Positions 23,291 to 34,487 of a stretch of 64,000 bases of DNA are shown here, one piece after another. The position numbers and the translations under genes are program-made. The notes under the pieces were generated by a model. That model was given only the letters and a program-made list of their open reading frames with translations, searched no databases and was not told where the DNA came from. Position 1 is the first letter of the stretch, and each line of letters starts with the position of its first letter. This DNA is from Malurus cyaneus samueli (Eukaryota > Chordata > Aves > Passeriformes > Maluridae). The DNA is taken from contig CM019229.1 of NCBI GenBank assembly GCA_009741485.1, positions 4,474,665-4,538,664 on the forward strand. Direction: 5' to 3'.

Positions 23291-24679
23291 GTCCAAGTAG
23301 AACGATGACAGGAGGATCATGGCTGGGGTGGAAAGAGGAGGACTGTTTTAACCATAAATAAAACCACTTGAGGCCATCTTGTACCTTCTCAGAAAGTGCT
23401 GCTCTGCTGGGACCACAGCTGAGGAACGACTGACTGTAGATGGAGAACAGAGAAAGGCAGGCAAAGCATCAGCAGGAGATGAAATGTTCAGAGTAGGCAG
23501 AATAAGGGGGCCCTGAGGGCATCTCTGGAAGATGTTTTCTGTGTTTTACTGACTTGTTTTGATGGGGGAAAAAAAAGGATTTTTCAAAGAAGAGACGTAA
23601 GGTGTCACACGTGTATTTACAAGACTGTAGTCCACCCTGACAACCTCTGTGAACTCCATGCATCCAAGAAAGAAGTTGAAGAACTTCTGAAAAGAGATGA
23701 AAACTAAAAGATGAAAACACAGGTTGGAGGATGGAAACTCTATTTCCTCCTACCAGAAGAGAGCTTGTGGTGGGACCTGTCCCTTCAGCCTGAACGCAGC
23801 CCCACCAACAGCACTGGGAGTTACTGGGATCCAGCAGGATTGGGATCCAGTTTCACCCAGGTCACGGCAGCGTGGAGGAACAGGAGCCCATGGCTGAAGA
23901 TCAGTGAAGCCAGAGATGGTCTGAGTCACACAGGAGCAGCTGGGCAGGATAATTTGCCATCTGTGCTGAGTGGTTTCACCCCAGTGCTGCCGGTCACAGC
24001 AGAGCACAGAACCGCAGAGACACCTCCCATTTATTGTGGGGAGGGGGAAAACCCATCTGTGGGAGGGAACCGGGCCAGGATGTGGCCTTGGAGAGTCACA
24101 GCCAGCGCTGGGGTGAGCTAGAAAGCACCTGGAGTTTATCTGGCACCTGTGAGAGCGTGCAGCAGGGATGCTGAGAGCAGCTGCAGGGAGCACATGGCTC
24201 GGGCTGAGAGGGGACAGCAGGGACAGGCTGGTGGTGTTTGGGATGGGAAAGAAGGGGGTGCTGGCTGTGCTTTCCTTCTACAGCCATAGCACTGGGATTC
24301 TCAGGGTCTCCCACCCTGCCTGCCCTGCTGCTGCATGGATTGGGATACCCCTGTGGAAAGCAGCAGGAGAAGGCACTGGGTCCAGAAAAGAGGGTAAAGA
24401 TTGGCTGAAAGGTGTGTAGGGGCTGGGAAGGAAAGGAGACACACTTTAAACCTGCCTATAAATTCATATGGGAAGCCATAATGGTCTTTAATTTGCAGGT
24501 CCAGCATTCTTTATCACCCTCCCAGCCTGGAAGAGCAGGGAGCACTGAGGTTAATGCACCGCAGTGCTGGGGGCAGCATCCTTGACAGCGTGAGCCACCT
24601 TTGTCTCCCACGTTTCCAACAGCACCGAAGCCCTGCAAGAAATCAAGGGGAAAACAAAGAAGGGTTGATGGGCTTCTCT

Positions 24680-24870
24680 TCTCCTGGACTGTTAATTCAA
24701 ATCTGGCTGTAGGCCATTAGTGTTTTCACACTATTACCTTCTAATGGCTTCTTGCTCTTGGCTCAGCTCGGCGAGTCGCAGCTGCCAGCTTTGTTAGCTC
24801 TCGGATCCCAGTTAGCCTCTTGCTGGGAATCTCACTCAAGATTATGACTTGTGTCCATGTTAGGAAAATA
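24680..24870. promoter_or_regulatory. Candidate conserved non-coding block
   Basis: Unique block: CTGTTAATTCAAATCTGG (near 24689), GCCATTAGTG and ACTATTACCTTCTAATGGC (near 24713-24748, giving a CCATTAG/CTAATGG inverted pair), then GCTCGGCGAGTCGCAGC with three CpGs (near 24766). The inverted homeodomain pair with a CpG cluster is enhancer-like. Confidence 0.33.
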
Positions 24871-25839
24871 GCCTGTGTGCAGCAGCTGCTGCCAGAGCCT
24901 GCTCCTTCCAGCTCTCCCTCAACAGGTGTGAGGAGCTGTTTTCCTGCCTCCACGGGTGGATCAGCTGTTCCGACAGAAGGTGCGCTTGTAATCCGTCCCC
25001 CTCGCTGTGCTGCCGGGGTCACACCGAGCTGCTGCTGCTGAACCCGAGGCAGGTTTGGCTCTGGGAGATGCAGTTTCTAGCTCAGGTGCTGGGGACTCGC
25101 AGTGCAATCCGTTGGTGCTCCTTTCAGAGCTGCAGCTTGGCCTCTGGGTTTCATCCCCGAGCCCCTGCTCTCCACTCAGGGAGCTGTCATGACACAGCTA
25201 TGTGAAATTTCTGCTGCAAAGTGTGACTCCTTCCCATCGGGAGGGAGTAGAAGACTTCACATTTTCCTAAGCTTGATTTTTCCATCCTCATCTATCAAGA
25301 CTGGATTTTTTTTCCCCAAAAAGTTTATCCTCCAGGAAAAATCCCACAGCCTCTTGCACCAGAGGTCAAACCAGGTTATCCCTACCTCTGTTTCCATGAG
25401 AAGATCACATCAAAGAGCTGTGTAGGGCAGTATTTCCTAACCATTTCCAGGACCAGAACCCTCAGAATCAATAATCTCCAGTGTTTACAGGCCTTTTCCC
25501 CTGGGATTCAGCCATAGCTGTTGGACAGGTGGATTAAGAATCAGCCCCGCTGTCTCTTTTCCATGCTCATTCTGAGGATGACACAGGAGACTTCAACGTG
25601 CAGGTCCAGCTGATTGGTGTGAAATTAATTTAAAATTCAAATAGTAAATTGAGGGGGGAAAAAAAAAAGAAAAAGCCTCTAAGAGTTCCATGGAAAATCA
25701 ATTATCCAGCACACGAAGGTGACGATGAGAACACCGCTCCACAAAAAGAGCAAAATTCCCTGCAATTCTAATCTCTTCTTCCTGCAATTTCCCTCCCATC
25801 CCTTGTGATGCTTTAAGAGATGGATGACTTTCTTTCTCT

Positions 25840-26050
25840 AGTTTTAGATATGCTTATTGGGGCTGGAGGGTGGAGAGACCAGGAGAGAAAAGACAGCTCC
25901 AAAAAATGTAATTAAGGTGATATTACGATGTGAATTACATATTACATTTTGTTTAGAGCTATTATTGGCTGGAATGGCTCTGAAATTGAATTGTGCTGCA
26001 GATTCGTCGCTGATTTTACCCACACTCACTCACGGGCAGGGATTGCATTA
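25840..26050. promoter_or_regulatory. Candidate regulatory block with inverted homeodomain sites
   Basis: ATGTAATT (25906-25913) and its exact reverse complement AATTACAT (25933-25940) flank GATATTACGATG, with two further ATTACAT/TATTACG cores, followed by CTATTATTGGCTGG and GATTCGTCGCTGAT. Dense TAAT-type cores in a short unique interval suggest a homeodomain-bound element. No repeats, no coding. Confidence 0.35.
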
Positions 26051-29000
26051 GACCAGGGGAAGAGGGAAGTGTGGATGGAGGAGGGGATCCAGCTGGGAAG
26101 GGGGGCTCTGGAAGCAATTTCTTCCCATGCAGGAGCTTTCATCAGACACACAAAGAACCACATTAAAAATTACTCTTCAACCCATCGAGCCAAAGTAAGT
26201 TCACCACAAACTGGTATTTCAGTGAGGATGTCTCACTGTCCTTAATCAGATCTTCTCTGCCAAAGTGCTCACCTGTGCTGGAGGGGTTCGAGGGCTGTTT
26301 GCTCACCACAGACTGGCTCAGGAAGGCAGAGGGGCTGCACAGCCACTAAAAGCTCTGCCTTGGCCCTGCTTTCCCTCAGGGCTGCTCTGAGATGGGTTTA
26401 ATCACTCCAACAGCTCATCAGTCTCATCTCTGCTCACTCCCACACCCTGACATCTTTCTGGAGTCACTGATGGGCCAGAGGATAACAGCATCCCCAACCC
26501 AGTGAGAAGGGCAGTGTGGGAGATTCACTGCACGGCAGAAGATCCCGGGTTTCCTGTGGTGCTGTTGATTGTGGTGTCTCCAATGTCTGATAAAGCTCCT
26601 ATCTCTTTTCTCCACTCGGCCACCTATTTCTTATGCAACCTGTAGGAATGTGATAGCTTTGCATTAGCTCCTCTTAAATTGGTTGACACCGGCATTCAGG
26701 TTCAGAAATTATGAGTGAGAGAGAGGGAGAGAGAAACACCCCGCCAGCACAGCCACAGTAATTCAGAAAATGAAAAAATTATGAGATGCTGCTGTGCAGG
26801 AGACATCCGCAGCTGAGGGGTGGGGAAAGGCAGCTGAGAGGACACAGAGCTGTTGTGAAATAATGTTTGTGTCCTCCTTCTGCAATTCTTTGTTCCAGTT
26901 TGGTCAAAACAGTCAGGTTTTTGTGTCTTTGTTCCCTTTGGCACCGAGGAGTTGCCCTCTCCTGAGTTGCTCTCTCCATTGCTCTGCTTTGGCCTCTCTG
27001 TTCTGACAGATGAGGATGCTGCTCACGGTGGGAGAGGTTTGCTGGGTGATCTGGTGTGGTTCTGGCAGCTCACAGCTGTGTCCTGGGAGGGCTGTGCCAG
27101 GCAGAGGCTTTGGACGAGCTGCAGAGGGGGAGAGGGAAATTATTTCTTACCTTCTCCTTCATTAAACCATCTCCCATCTGAATAAAGTGGGGGAATTAGG
27201 AGGGGATTATCTGCCAGCAGGAGAGGTGCAATTCATTTCTGCCACTGTCCGTGTGTCAGGTTTGATTTTAATTTCAGATAATGTCAAAGCCAGATTAAAG
27301 CCCTATGGTTTAGGGAGGAAAAGAGATCCATCCTTCCCCCTGACCTCGTGGAGCTGCCAGGGCAGGGGCTGCCATCCCTCCCTCCTCTCCCTTCACTCTG
27401 GGGTCGGGGCACGCTGTGAAGGGTCCTGCATGGGAGGTTGGATTCTCCTCTCAGATCCTGCCCCTGCACACCAGAGCACCCCTGCCCTCCACAAATGATG
27501 GCTGTGTGGTGTCTGGATGCTTTATCTGGGAATAAGGAAAGGAACCTGGGAGGCAGAGATGAAGGGTCAGCCATGGACACTGGAAAATGAGTTACAGTGA
27601 AGGAGAGGGTGAGAAAAGCACTGAGAGCTGAGGAATGACTGGGTCAACCACAAAGAACAAGGTGAAAGCAGCATTTGTAGAGCTCCCCGTTGTGCCTGGC
27701 TGCTCCCCAGGGCCCTTCCAGGGTAAGAACGTGTTATTGGTTTGGGAGGTTTATTCCTGGCTCTGCCAAACAGAAATTAGGAACATTAGAATAGCATCAT
27801 CAAATGAAAAAGACCCCTAAATTAGACACCTCTCTCTGCTCTTGACAGCTCGTGAGACACAGAGTGCATGGAGGGTGTTTTACCTTTCTGGGAAGTCATT
27901 CTTTGGTGGTTTAATGTTATTCCTCCCTCAACCTCTCCCTTGTGCACGCCGGGTCAGAGTCAGCTCTGCTGAGCTCCAGGAGCCTGCTCCAGCTCCTGCT
28001 CCTGCTACCTGTGGCTCTCCAGGTTTGCAGGCTTGGGACCTGCAAAAATGGAGCCTTTTGGCTCGGGGTAAGGATGTTTTTAACTGCTTTGAGGTCTTTG
28101 TGTGGAAGGAGTGGAAGTGCCTGCTTCTATCTTCTTCCCTGAGCGAACGCAGACACGTAATTCCTGATTCTGCTCATACAACATTTAAAGCCAAGTGCTT
28201 CTGACAAACAAGAGGGAAGATGGACTTTATTAAAAATAAAAATAAAATCTCTTGAGATCTGATCAAGCACTGATAACTCCTTCTGGGCTTTGCTAGCATT
28301 TTGTTCTGTTTCTCAGCTATCACAGGCAGCAGCAGTGAAGAAATGCTGCTCTGATATTGATATAACAATCCTGCCGTGGAGCTGAGTGGGTGCAGGTGGA
28401 GGGGTGAATTTGATGTTTATCATGACAATTAATGTGCTACTGCACTCTTTTCATTACAACTGTATTGAATCCGGGACAGAGTCAATCCAAACAACTGGCT
28501 GGGTCTTCCCATTGAAAAAAGGAATATATTAAATATATGATTATTTTGAAATATTATTAAAAAATACTGAATATAAAGGAATGGTTCTGATGCTCAACGT
28601 GCTTCTTCATCCTTTATTTGCTCTCTCCATCCTTCCCCAGCTGAATTTCAGCAGCTGTGCCACGTGTGCCAGCACAGCCCCAGCCTGGAGCAGGACACCA
28701 CCCTGGGGGAAGGTGATCCTAACCTCATCACCTTGGTTTGATGAAATTCAGGCTACAAAAAATGCAAATAATTGGTATTTTGGTGCATTCTACCACATCT
28801 TCAGTGAACTGTGATCCCAAAAGCGTGTCCTTGGGGAAAGGGCTTTTTACATTCCCAAAGTGCCAATTTGCACTGTGGCTTCCATGGCACATTTTGGCAA
28901 CACCAACAACATCCATGGGACAACTTCCATGTCCCAAACATGGAATAAATGATGTGAAATAAAGCAAAGAACTCCTGATTCTCACACAGTGTGGGGGGTC

Positions 29001-30004
29001 ATAAAGCAAACAGAGTGACGTGAATACAGGCAAATTCAGTCCATCTGGTCCAGCGTGTATGAGATTTATATATATCACCACAGGATTCCCAAGAAATATG
29101 GAATTCAGCTCAACTTTTTCTAAAAATTAATCATATTTTACCCATGAATATCAGCAAAATCATGGGTGTCTGCCCCACTTTGCCTTCCCTGACTGCTGCA
29201 TATCCCAGAGCAATGGGAGAAGAGAACACCATGGGTGGAGGATGTGGCTTGGTGTGTTGTTCCTGCAGAAGAGAGATTCTATGCCTTGGAGCTCTGCATA
29301 AATCCAAGATTTTGGGAATTACCAGGTGCTGCTGGTTTAAGCCTAAGTTTGGAAACAGCTGGTGGGGGCTCTTTGGATGCTTCTCTGTGCTGGTGAGAAG
29401 CTGGGTGTGCTTCAGGCTGGCACTTCCTACATTTCCATAGGGATGAGGGGTCCAGGATCCTCCTAAATCTCTGTGGGGTCTTTGGTATCACGCTGAGAGT
29501 GCAGGCAGGAAATGAAAGGACATCAGTGCCACCAGATTGCATTTTGGGGCACATCCCTCCAGACTGGGGCCTGTGAGGTTCTGCTGCTGGGTGTCCTAAA
29601 AACGCCTCAGACACTGCTGGTGAAAGGTCTGGGATGCACAGCTTGGTCAATAGGAAGAGCCTGATGCTAATTGAGTTAGTCCAGGAATGAGCAAAAACCT
29701 GTCACAAGCCAACAGATCTGATTTGTTGGGAAAAATCCCTTGTGTGCCATAAATCTGGCAGCTCTCAGGCAGGCAAAACAAAACTAAATAATCCCCTTGG
29801 TCTGATTTAAACCCAGGCTTGTTTCTCTAACAAAACCCTCCCGTCTCGCAGCCACGGGGGAAACTGAGGCGCAGCCAATCCCCAGCCTCCACCCCTGGCC
29901 TGTGGTGTCATTATCTCTCACGGCTGTGAGAGCAGAGATACACAGAGGAGCGCTGGGAAATGTTCCTATTGATCGGAAATGAATAATTATCACCCGCTCC
30001 CTGT

Positions 30005-30345
30005 TCCAGGGCCTCGCGGTGAGCGGAAGAGCGGAAGCACTAAGCGGGATTAATAACTACTTTTCATTACTTTTAATGCAAACTATTGATTTTAAAGTGT
30101 TGTAGGGTATGACAGTTTATTACAATAAGACAATAAAACAGACTATATGAAATAATTGAGAATAATCTCTTCCCTTTTCCTGCACGACACAAGGACATTA
30201 TGTTCTGTGCATGTGGAGACATTTATGGCAAACTCTATCCAGCAATGGCAGCTTAAGCACTCTATAAAACAGCACTTTGGAGCTGGAGTATTATAAATAA
30301 TAGGCAATAAAACTGGTAAATGGGGCTTTAATTTGATTCCATTAT
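30005..30345. promoter_or_regulatory. Candidate homeodomain/POU-rich regulatory block
   Basis: About 340 bp of AT-rich unique sequence. Sites seen: GGGATTAATAAC (near 30047), an octamer-like ATGCAAAC (30076-30083) followed by TATTGATTTT, several TTATTAC/CAATAA cores, AAATAATTGAGAATAATC (near 30149) and CTTTAATTTGATTCCATTATG (near 30326). Repeats begin only after it. Strong enhancer-like texture; conservation unmeasured. Confidence 0.4.
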
Positions 30346-30576
30346 GTCACTGAATGACAGCAAGGGAGGGGCAGAGCAGGGAGGGGAGGCGGCACTGGGC
30401 TCTGTTTGGGAGCCCTGGATGCTCCGTGTTCGAACAGAGCACAGCGGGGCCAGAGAGCCGGATGGTGCCAAACCCCAGGCCAGCCCTGGGCTCCATCCTG
30501 CTGGGAGACATCCAGGGAGTCCCTGCAGGGCTCCTCATGCAGCCAGGGACTCTGCTGTCACAGGGCTGAATGCTCC

Positions 30577-30886
30577 TGGGGTATGGTTGGGTCCCCACTG
30601 AGCCAGGTACCAAATGTTTGGGGTGCTATTCCAAAACCTCCCCAATGAGTCAGATTCCAAATGTTTAATGTGCAATCCCAAAACCTCCCTAATGAGCCAG
30701 GTACCAAATGTTTAAGGTACAATCCCAAAACCTTTCCACTGAGCTAGGTACCAAATGTTTGGGATGATATCCCAAAACCTCCCCAATGAGCCAGGTGCCA
30801 AATGTTTGGGGTGCTATCCCAAAACCTCCCCACTGAGCCAGGTTCCAAATGTTTGGGATACTATTCCAAAACCTCCCCACTGCTGT
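30577..30886. repeat. 47-bp minisatellite, about 6.5 copies
   Basis: Six full units of 47 bp start at 30604, 30651, 30698, 30745, 30792 and 30839; a partial unit lies to the left. Each unit contains CCAAATGTTTGGGGTG (with variants AATG, AGGT, GATG, GATA) and CCCAAAACCTCCCCA(C/A)TGAGC. Units differ at a handful of positions, so the array is fairly young. Since 47 is not a multiple of three, successive units fall in different frames and the peptide repeats are artefacts. Confidence 0.95.
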
Positions 30887-32595
30887 CAGGTTTCTGACTG
30901 CAGGGGATCCCTTTTTCTGTGCTTCCTGCCCCAAAATGGCCAGCACTGCAGTTCCCATCCCAGCTCTGGTGAGCACAGTGACCCTGGGGAGGTTCTGAAC
31001 ACCTTTCACTGCTCTCAGCAGAAACTCTCCTCAGGAAGAGCTGCTGCCTGCCAAGGACTGGGGTACACCTGATCATCAGGCTCAAATCAAGTACACCCCA
31101 AAGAGTGCTCAGTCGAAATGACCGCCAGGAAGAGATGGATTTTATTCCTCAGAATGCTGGAAAATAGATGCAGCATCTCCTGTAAGAGGGGGGTCTGCAA
31201 AACCCCCAGAGAAAGCTGTGTGTGCCATCACTGCTTCCCAGCAGGAATGCCCCTGGCACAGAGGGCGACATTTGGGGTGGGCTGGGGGTTCAGGGGACCG
31301 TGACAGACCCCACAGTCTCCAGCTCAGGGCTCCCTCCGGAGCGCTCAGACAGAGCCATTACCCACTGATGGCTCTGCAGGGCCAGCGATTTGTGAAACGA
31401 GCTGGGACTCCCAGCCCAGTGCTTTCCACTGGAAAAGCTGTTCCTGCTAATTGGGCCCCTCCTCGTCAAGGCTGGAGAGTGAAGGTACCAAAGGGATCCA
31501 GGGCCAAATGTGGAGAAGGGGCTGAGGAATCCATGGCCCTGTTTCAGTGCCCTGTTGCAGAGTTCCCTCCACCCCATCAGGTCATGCATGGACTCTTGGG
31601 CTGTCCTTGTACCCTCTGCTCATCTTCATCCCTCACATTCTGCATAAAAACACCACAGAAAAGGGACTCAAAGGCTCTGGTACAAAAAAAAAAACACCTG
31701 GGCAGGGGCTGGTCTTGATGCACAGTTGGGTGTTTTGCACTCCCTCAGGTCCTCATGGAGCCAGTAGGATCTGAAAGGTGAGAGAGGGGACAGCTCATCA
31801 CATCCCTGTGCCTGGAGTGTGAAATGAGGCTGCTCAGGACCTACGTGGGCCTTCCATGGCCCAGTGGGATCATGCTAAATTGCTGTGTGCTGGCCCAGTT
31901 AATGTGAAATTGGAAAAGGGTGGAGAGGAGGGAGCAGCCTGGACCTGGAGATCACGGGTGGGACGGTGACATCTGTACTGAGCTCACCCGTGCAGATGTG
32001 GCACTGGGGCTGCCAGCTGCATTTAACAGCCCTGGAGAGCCCCCAGTGCCCCTCTGGAGATGTGCTGTGCCAGCTCCTCTCCTTCCCATCCCCCTGCCCC
32101 CTCCCAGACACTCCTGCAGTGCCCCAGCTCCCCAAACACATCATTATCACTGGGAGGATTCCTGCAAAGCCAGGGAGAAGCAAGGCAGGGACACTTCTTC
32201 ACTTTGTTTTCAGTTCCAAAACCTCAGCTCTTCCCAGAATCTGGGTGTCCCTTGGGCTTTCCCAGCCTCTTCCCTGAGCACATAAGCAGGGCTGTTTTAA
32301 GGGAGGGGATTACACACACAGCAGAGCAGAGAAACCCCACTGAAGCCATTTTGAGCTGTTCTGTACCCAAAATAAGCAGCACAAAGGGAAATACTGAACT
32401 GACTTTGCTGCCTCTTGCACAGGCAATGAGGAGGTTGGGGCTCTGGATTTTAATGAGCTTTTCCTTGGTCCCTGATTGCATCAGGATGTGCACATCCCAC
32501 CTTGTGGCCCTAACACTGATGATATTATGGAATTGTGGAATATTGGCTTGTGGCTCACCAGGTAACAAATCTGATTTTTGTGGACAAGGGGATCA

Positions 32596-32640
32596 CTAAG
32601 GTTGGAAAAGATGTTTAAGATCATCGAGTCCAGCTGCAGA
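32596..32640 (-). mobile_element. CR1 LINE fragment, extreme 3' end
   Basis: About 45 bp: 'ctaaggttggaaaagatgtttaagatcatcgagtcc'-like sequence, the reverse complement of a CR1-Y-type terminus. Too short for subfamily assignment. It lies about 60 bp left of the 8-bp microsatellite. Confidence 0.72.
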
Positions 32641-32697
32641 TGAGTCCAACCAGGACTGGCAGCCTGGCAAGGAGGAGACCAGGGAGCAAATGCACCA

Positions 32698-32757
32698 GGA
32701 GAGAAGGAGAGAAGGAGAGAAGGAGAGAAGGAGAGAAGGAGAGAAGGAGAGAAGGAG
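32698..32757. repeat. 8-bp microsatellite (AGAAGGAG)n
   Basis: About seven perfect copies of AGAAGGAG, no interruptions. Perfect purity marks a recent expansion likely to be length-polymorphic. The opposite strand is a pure polypyrimidine mirror sequence capable of triplex (H-DNA) structure. Confidence 0.95.
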
Positions 32758-33135
32758 CTGCTGGCTGGGAGTTGTGTAAGAAAGACTTTGCAGGGAGTGA
32801 GGAAGGCTGGAGATGGGAAAGGGACCTGCCAAAACAGGGGAGGGACACATCCAGACTCTCCTGCAGAGCACAGGAGGGCACAGCCCATTCCTGATGCAGG
32901 TCCAGGGAAATGATATCCAGGATTAACTGGGGACTGCAGGAAAGGGGAGAAAACAGAGACAGTCAGGAGGGGTGGAGAGGAGTAGGCTGGCTTTGGGGAG
33001 AGGTGGGAGGGGTGTGGTGGGACAGGTCCATTATGGTCTGTGTGGGGTGACTGGGAACCCTCCTGGATGGCTGTGGTGAGGATGGGCAGCTGCTCCTGTG
33101 GGGTGTGAGGCTGCCATGGCAACCAGCAGCATCCC

Positions 33136-33170
33136 AGGAGGAGGAGGAGGAAGAGGAAGAAGAGGAGAAA
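33136..33170. repeat. GGA/GAA-rich purine tract
   Basis: GGAGGAGGAGGAGGAAGAGG continuing as GAAGAAGAGGAG. An uninterrupted purine run of about 35 bp; translated it gives a Glu run with no other coding support. Confidence 0.85.
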
Positions 33171-34381
33171 GAGCAGGCCAGCATGTCCCACCGTCGGGTT
33201 TTGGCAGGGAAAGTTTTGCAGCAGGAGAGAAAAGAGCAACATAAACCCCATGGGACTGTGGGGACTGGTGTGTGGTGTTCACTGCTCCTGGCTCATGGAG
33301 AATCCCAGTCCAGCCCCCCTCCCTCACCAACAACCCCAATTTATCTTCCATTAGACCTGAACCTTTCAATGCAACCCCAAACAATGCAAACTCCTGCTCT
33401 AGAGGGGCACTCATGAAAAAATACCATTTGGAGACATTGTTCCTCACCAGCTCTCCCAGTGCTCCAAACACCCTGCTTTGGGTTATTCCATTTCACTTTC
33501 ATTCTTCAGGCCCCAAGGAAGGGTTACAATGGGGACAGAGATTTCTTCACACCCTTTTGTCTGAGGAGTAAACCTGCCAGCTAAAATGTTTCAGGAAATA
33601 AAGGGTGATAGGGTCTGAATGCACAAACTCCTGCACACGCAGATGCAGCTCCTCATTTCAATGCTTGGGGAAATTGGTTTCATTCCCTAATGGAATATCT
33701 GTACCTAGGCCCAGAACTGGCTTTCTGCACCTTCTCCTGGTGCAGCCCTGTCATACACCTGAAGGAATTCAGCAATCCCCTGTAATTACATGGCTAATGA
33801 GGGGAATTGATTAATGAGATGGGGTCAGGGAGCTGCTGTGTGGGGCGGGAGGGGTTGAGCATGACCCCAGCGTGGGGCAGAGCCCCGGGGATGGAAAGAG
33901 GAGTTATACAAAATGCAAGGTGACACAAGGAGAGAGAAGACTTTGCCAGGAGGCTCAGCCAGACTCTCTATCTGAGAAATCAAGCTGCGAGAGCAGTGAG
34001 AAGCAGGTGTGAATGGTTTTCTGCCTGCCTCGGGATGGGGCTGGGATGGAAAGCTGGGGTGATGCAGAGGAAAAGATATTTCTGCATTGAATATCTCTCT
34101 CTGTGCTGGCTCCAGGCCACCCAGGCTGAACACTCACAGTTTGTGCTGAAGTGCTGGAGAACTGAAAGGCCCTGAGGCTGTGCTGGCTGGTCCCTGGCAT
34201 CCTGCATTTCAAATGCCTTCAAAATGATGGATTTGACGCTTCCCCTTTTATTTATTACATTTAAAGCAGTTTTGCCAGGGGCGTAGCTCAAGAGAACAGG
34301 CAACTTATTTTCCCGAGGATCCCGGGGGCTGGACCGTGGGAGCTGCACGAGTGGCAAAGGCAGGACCCTGCCAGCAGCGCC

Positions 34382-34487
34382 AAATTTTGGGAACTCAGAG
34401 GGGCTGATGTGATGGAAGAATTTTGGGAGCACAGAGGAGCTGGGGTGGGATGGAAGAATTTTGGGAGCACAGAGGGGCTGGGGTGGG
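34382..34487. repeat. 38-bp tandem repeat, about 2.8 copies
   Basis: Two full units (34412-34449, 34450-34487) beginning ATGGAAGAATTTTGGGAGCA and ending GGGGTGGG, nearly identical, preceded by a truncated diverged copy (34382-34411). Recent local duplication. Confidence 0.92.

Larger units (their letters stand above)
23291..30004. other. Gene-free stretch
   Basis: No gene or interspersed repeat is recognised in nearly 7 kb. Candidate regulatory blocks are listed at 24680-24870 and 25840-26050. Simple tracts: A-rich near 25659-25672, GA-rich near 26715-26735, A-rich near 28228-28247 and AT-rich near 28517-28575. Open frames are all below 150 codons and mirrored on the opposite strand. Confidence 0.65.

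Noticed and set aside
30577..30886. CRISPR-like array
   Set aside because: The 47-bp units are contiguous with no unique spacers and the context is vertebrate; it is a minisatellite.
32481..33251. 256-codon minus-strand open frame
   Set aside because: It crosses the 8-bp microsatellite and the GGA tract, giving LLLSFSPS-type and Ser/Leu runs. No domain, and other frames in the same interval are also open.
34255..34300. tRNA-like phrase 'ggggcgtagctcaagag'
   Set aside because: Resembles a D-arm only superficially; no T-loop consensus or cloverleaf follows at the right distance.
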